Below, piece after piece: positions 5,997 to 8,392 of a DNA stretch of 8,392 bases. A program made the position numbers and the translations under genes. The notes below the pieces were generated by a model that saw only the letters and a list, made by a program, of their open reading frames with translations, did not search any database and was not told where the DNA came from. The stretch lies in assembly GCA_003531155.1 (NCBI GenBank), contig DQHR01000117.1, forward strand, positions 12,925 to 21,316, written 5' to 3'. Each line of letters starts with the position of its first letter. Position 1 is the first letter of the stretch. This DNA comes from Bacteroidales bacterium. GTDB lineage: Bacteria; Bacteroidota; Bacteroidia; Bacteroidales; Tenuifilaceae.

Positions 5997-7651
5997 TCTT
6001 TTTTATCGAGAGAAAAATTGTCTCCAAATATAATAAATGAATAAAATAAAGCAGTAAATGTAATTCCAACATGCGTTTCAAGTGTATCTTCTGTTAACAT
6101 AGATATGAGAATTATGCTTAAAAAAGCAATACTAAGTATATTGAAGCTTTTTCTTTCAATAAAAGAGGGAATTAACAATCCGCTGATAAATAGAATTAAC
6201 CCGACTAGCCCAGATGCAATCCATATAGTTAGATATTGATTGTGAGAAAGAAACCAAAACTGTTTATCAAGATTAACATTAGATGTGCTATAATAATCCA
6301 TTAAGAAATCTTGACCATCTCCAACGCCCACACCAAAAAGAATATGTTTCTTAATAATAGCCCATGAGGCTTTAAAATAAATATATCGCTGGAGTAAGGT
6401 ACTACCATTAGGATCGTTTGTATTTCTGTACTTATCAATCTCCCAAAGCAACTGATAGAGTCTAGGATAAACACCAAATTTATGTTCACGAAAGATTACG
6501 CTTGAAACATTGTTGTTAATCAATTTAAAATCAACTGAATCAAGTTTGGAAACTCCGATTGAATCCTTATTAAGACCTTTAGATGTGAGATACCTAATTA
6601 ACCCAAATTCAATCGATGTATAATCCCGTCCTTTAATGCTTGGATATAATTTGCAAAGCCTGTCCCATTCTTGAATTAACTCCTTTGAGCAAATATTAAT
6701 CCATACTAAATTTGAGTTTTCATATTGTCTTTGTAAAGTATCGTGAATATAGGGATTACCATTTTGAGTTATGTGAGGTAAGGTTTTAAAATCAACCGTA
6801 TTCCTATGATAAAAAGAACTAACAGCATGTGTTATATATATGGTTGTAACCAAGAGTGAAAACACAAAAATAGTAATTGCCAAAATTTTAACAACTAGAC
6901 TTTTGATTTTAAAAACCCAACTAGTAGCTACAATTATAATTACACTAAAGAGAATAATGATCCCATTAACAGATTGAAGTATAAATAGAAATAGGACAAA
7001 CCAAAATGCTAACAAAATCAATAAAAGACGAATTCTCACACTTATAAATAAACTTTTTTTAAGGGCTAAAAAGATGAGAATGAATATAGAGAGGTTAACC
7101 ATTAAGGATAACCTTATATGTGAAACAAAAGGAGATAAATACCGAAGATCTTGACCTAGTGTTTGGTAATCTCTAATGAAAAGAGTCAAACTTATAATAG
7201 ATGATACAAAAACTGCAATACAAAATGCTAAAAACAAATATTTCAACTCATTATTTGTTATTGGTTTACTGGTGCCAATAACTATTGGTATAAGTAGTAT
7301 TGGCAACCAAAGTTTCAACTCTTTAAGCGCAAAACTTGTATTATCAGAATAAAAAAAACTTATTAAAACAGATAAGTAAACCAATAAAAAAATCCAAAGC
7401 GATTTTCGATTAATAAAAGTTAACGCTTTACATCTCCAATTTCCCTCTAACAACCAATTTATCGTTAAAAAAAACAAACCTATACTTAACGTAAATTTCG
7501 AGAATGGCAATGAACACAATGATATTGCACAGCCAATCAAAAATAATATTCGATGAATTTTAGGTGAGAGAAAATTCTTTATATACATAGTAAGCATCGG
7601 GTTCATACCCTCAAAACTAGAAAAATTTGTTTTTATTATAGCATAAAACAT
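5993..7651 (-). CDS. O-antigen ligase/polymerase-like membrane protein (Wzy_C type)
   Basis: Multi-pass inner-membrane protein of the O-antigen ligase/polymerase superfamily (WaaL/Wzy), expected to transfer or polymerise lipid-linked glycan on the periplasmic face. From the longest frame (552 residues) about ten to twelve membrane helices are visible, from 34-68 to 505-543. A large soluble loop lies at about 275-430, followed by the Wzy_C-like signature: GVGVGDGQ (440-447), then the conserved His470 in SHNQYL and the helix IASGLVGLILF. The loop carries LIRYLTSKGLNKDSIGV (351-367), which I recall from a Bacteroidota branch of the family. The start is uncertain: ATGs at 7651, 7606, 7597 and 7588 are in frame. 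GAGG 10-11 nt ahead of 7597, and a consensus -7 box at 7619-7612, favour one of the shorter forms. Its stop overlaps the glycosylase start. Ligase versus polymerase cannot be decided, as no glycan genes are nearby. Confidence 0.88.
   Translation of the reverse strand: MFYAIIKTNFSSFEGMNPMLTMYIKNFLSPKIHRILFLIGCAISLCSLPFSKFTLSIGLFFLTINWLLEGNWRCKALTFINRKSLWIFLLVYLSVLISFFYSDNTSFALKELKLWLPILLIPIVIGTSKPITNNELKYLFLAFCIAVFVSSIISLTLFIRDYQTLGQDLRYLSPFVSHIRLSLMVNLSIFILIFLALKKSLFISVRIRLLLILLAFWFVLFLFILQSVNGIIILFSVIIIVATSWVFKIKSLVVKILAITIFVFSLLVTTIYITHAVSSFYHRNTVDFKTLPHITQNGNPYIHDTLQRQYENSNLVWINICSKELIQEWDRLCKLYPSIKGRDYTSIEFGLIRYLTSKGLNKDSIGVSKLDSVDFKLINNNVSSVIFREHKFGVYPRLYQLLWEIDKYRNTNDPNGSTLLQRYIYFKASWAIIKKHILFGVGVGDGQDFLMDYYSTSNVNLDKQFWFLSHNQYLTIWIASGLVGLILFISGLLIPSFIERKSFNILSIAFLSIILISMLTEDTLETHVGITFTALFYSFIIFGDNFSLDKKE
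7612..7619 (-). promoter_or_regulatory. Candidate -7 box for the ligase-mpg-dehydrogenase operon
   Basis: TAGTTTTG on the minus strand fits TAnnTTTG exactly. No TTTG is found at the usual -33 distance. If used, transcription starts near 7606, so translation would have to begin at 7597 or 7588 and the longest ligase frame would be wrong. A second similar element, TAGTTTTA (7685-7678), would instead give a 20-nt leader for the ATG at 7651. Confidence 0.35.
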
Positions 7652-7719
7652 AGATTTAAGTCAATCAACATTACCTATAAAACTAGCATTGTTAAAAAAT
7701 AAAATAATTGTTGATAACT

Positions 7720-7750
7720 GTTGCGGTTTAAAGAATAAGTTGTATTTTTG
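7720..7750 (+). promoter_or_regulatory. Promoter of the rplM-rpsI operon
   Basis: TATTTTTG (7743-7750) fits the Bacteroidota -7 consensus TAnnTTTG, and GTTG (7720-7723) sits exactly 19 bp upstream as a one-mismatch -33 TTTG box. The predicted start is near 7756, leaving a leader of about 67 nt before the GTG. This is the best-formed protein-gene promoter in the window. Confidence 0.75.
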
Positions 7751-7769
7751 CATCCCGCTTATTATAACC

Positions 7770-7794
7770 ACTTGTATCATAGGAAAGAACAAGT
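7770..7794 (+). promoter_or_regulatory. Possible hairpin in the L13 mRNA leader
   Basis: ACTTGT (7770-7775) and ACAAGT (7789-7794) form a 6-bp stem around a 13-nt purine-rich loop containing AGGAAAG. Alternatively CTTGT/ACAAG plus ATAA/TTAT pair across a 3-nt CCA bulge (7764-7798). It lies wholly in the predicted rplM leader, 15 nt ahead of the ribosome binding site. Autoregulation by L13 is known for the E. coli rplM-rpsI operon; that this element does the same is only inference. Confidence 0.35.
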
Positions 7795-7809
7795 TATTAA
7801 TTAAAAACA

Positions 7810-7815
7810 AAGGAG
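7810..7815 (+). promoter_or_regulatory. Shine-Dalgarno that fixes the GTG start of rplM
   Basis: AAGGAG lies 7 nt before GTG 7823. Most other genes here lack a recognisable Shine-Dalgarno, as is usual in Bacteroidota, so this site is notable and supports the non-ATG start. Confidence 0.8.
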
Positions 7816-7822
7816 TTTAAAC

Positions 7823-8278
7823 GTGGACACTTTGAGTTACAAAACAGTTTCGGCAAATAACGCCACTGTTAACAAGGAATGGGTAGTTATCGATGCCTCA
7901 AACGAAGTATTAGGAAGACTTTCGACTAAAGTTGCTAATATGCTTCGCGGAAAGAACAAAGTAAATTATACCCAGCATGTTGACTGTGGAGATAATGTAA
8001 TTATCATCAATGCTGAGAAAATTCGCTTAACTGGTAAAAAGTTAACCGATAAGGTATATGTTCGTCATACAGGTTTTCCTGGAGGCCAAAGATTTTCGAC
8101 CCCAAAAGAGATGCTTCATAAGCGTCCAATCGCGGTTATCGAACATGCAGTAAAAGGTATGCTACCTAAAAACAGATTAGCTTCTGTTCAATACGGTAAC
8201 CTATACGTTTATGCTGGTAATGAGCACCCACATGAGGCTCAACAACCAAAATCACTTAATTTAAGTTCAATAAAATAG
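7823..8278 (+). CDS. rplM: 50S ribosomal protein L13 (uL13)
   Basis: Structural protein of the large ribosomal subunit, an early-assembly 23S rRNA binder. 151 residues, normal length. Recognisable blocks: EWVVIDASNEVLGRLSTKVA (19-38), the HVDCGDNVIIINAEKIRLTG block (52-71), HTGFPGGQR (82-90), and the family signature VKGMLPKNRL with NLYVYAGNEHPH (110-137). The GTG start at 7823 is chosen from the Shine-Dalgarno 7 nt upstream and from the N-terminus MDTLSYKTVSAN, which is the form I know from Bacteroidota L13; no ATG is available near it. It has its own promoter and a leader with a possible regulatory hairpin, and precedes rpsI by 6 bp, the conserved L13-S9 operon order. Confidence 0.98.
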   Translation: MDTLSYKTVSANNATVNKEWVVIDASNEVLGRLSTKVANMLRGKNKVNYTQHVDCGDNVIIINAEKIRLTGKKLTDKVYVRHTGFPGGQRFSTPKEMLHKRPIAVIEHAVKGMLPKNRLASVQYGNLYVYAGNEHPHEAQQPKSLNLSSIK

Positions 8279-8284
8279 TAGAGT

Positions 8285-8392
8285 ATGCAAGTACTTAACA
8301 CAATAGGTAGAAGAAAATCTGCTGTAGCCCGTGTTTATCTTCATGAAGGAAAAGGCAATATTACCATCAACGGAAAGGATTTAAAAGTTTAT
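8285..8392 (+). CDS. rpsI: 30S ribosomal protein S9 (uS9), N-terminal fragment
   Basis: Only the first 36 codons are present; the gene runs off the window end. The start MQVLNTIGRRKSAVARVYLH and the following GKGNITINGKDL match the opening of S9, in which the GRRKSAVARV block contacts 16S rRNA. ATG 8285 lies 6 bp after the rplM stop, so the two are co-transcribed from the rplM promoter. The conserved C-terminal KRR-type tail that reaches the P-site tRNA cannot be seen here. Confidence 0.97.
   Translation, partial: MQVLNTIGRRKSAVARVYLHEGKGNITINGKDLKVY

Noticed and set aside
6301..6489. Minus-strand open frame of 62 codons within the ligase gene
   Set aside because: It overlaps the conserved Wzy_C region in another frame. 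The conserved motifs belong to the long frame, and there is no sign of a frameshift.

Overview
The window is AT-rich bacterial DNA, most likely from the Bacteroidota (Bacteroidales/Marinilabiliales-like; this placement is inference). The evidence is threefold. Promoter boxes fit the Bacteroidota TAnnTTTG (-7) form. The lipoprotein signal ends in a Bacteroidota-like FSSC lipobox. The L13 protein starts at GTG with the N-terminus and C-terminal HPHEAQQPKSL-type tail that I recall from this phylum. No mobile element, CRISPR array or phage gene is visible, and gene order looks chromosomal.

Layout. Bases 1-3228 (+) hold an envelope-directed group: the 3' part of an ABCG-like ABC transporter with a fused permease, a lipoprotein of unknown function, and a small secreted protein of unknown function. 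A very strong 23-bp inverted repeat (3230-3284) terminates this group and the convergent gene. Bases 3279-4262 (-) encode a PfkB-family (adenosine-kinase-like) sugar/nucleoside kinase. Bases 4311-4480 hold a self-contained tRNA-Asn(GTT) unit on the minus strand, with its own promoter and intrinsic terminator. Bases 4525-7651 (-) form a tight three-gene operon joined by two ATGA overlaps, read in the order O-antigen ligase/polymerase-like membrane protein, alkyladenine DNA glycosylase (Mpg/AAG), D-2-hydroxyacid dehydrogenase. Bases 7652-7822 are a divergent intergenic region with a good promoter for the rplM-rpsI ribosomal operon (7823 to the window end, rpsI cut off).

How the genes may work together. 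The ABC permease, lipoprotein and secreted protein are co-directional and close, so they may be one envelope function, but no substrate can be read from the sequence. The ligase-Mpg-dehydrogenase operon mixes cell-surface glycan assembly, DNA repair and central metabolism, so its coupling is probably genomic economy rather than a pathway. rplM-rpsI is the conserved L13-S9 ribosomal pair.

I found no clear-cut new biological system. The best leads are the uncharacterised ABC-lipoprotein-secreted-protein group, with an unusually large extracytoplasmic insertion in the transporter, and a possible hairpin in the L13 leader.
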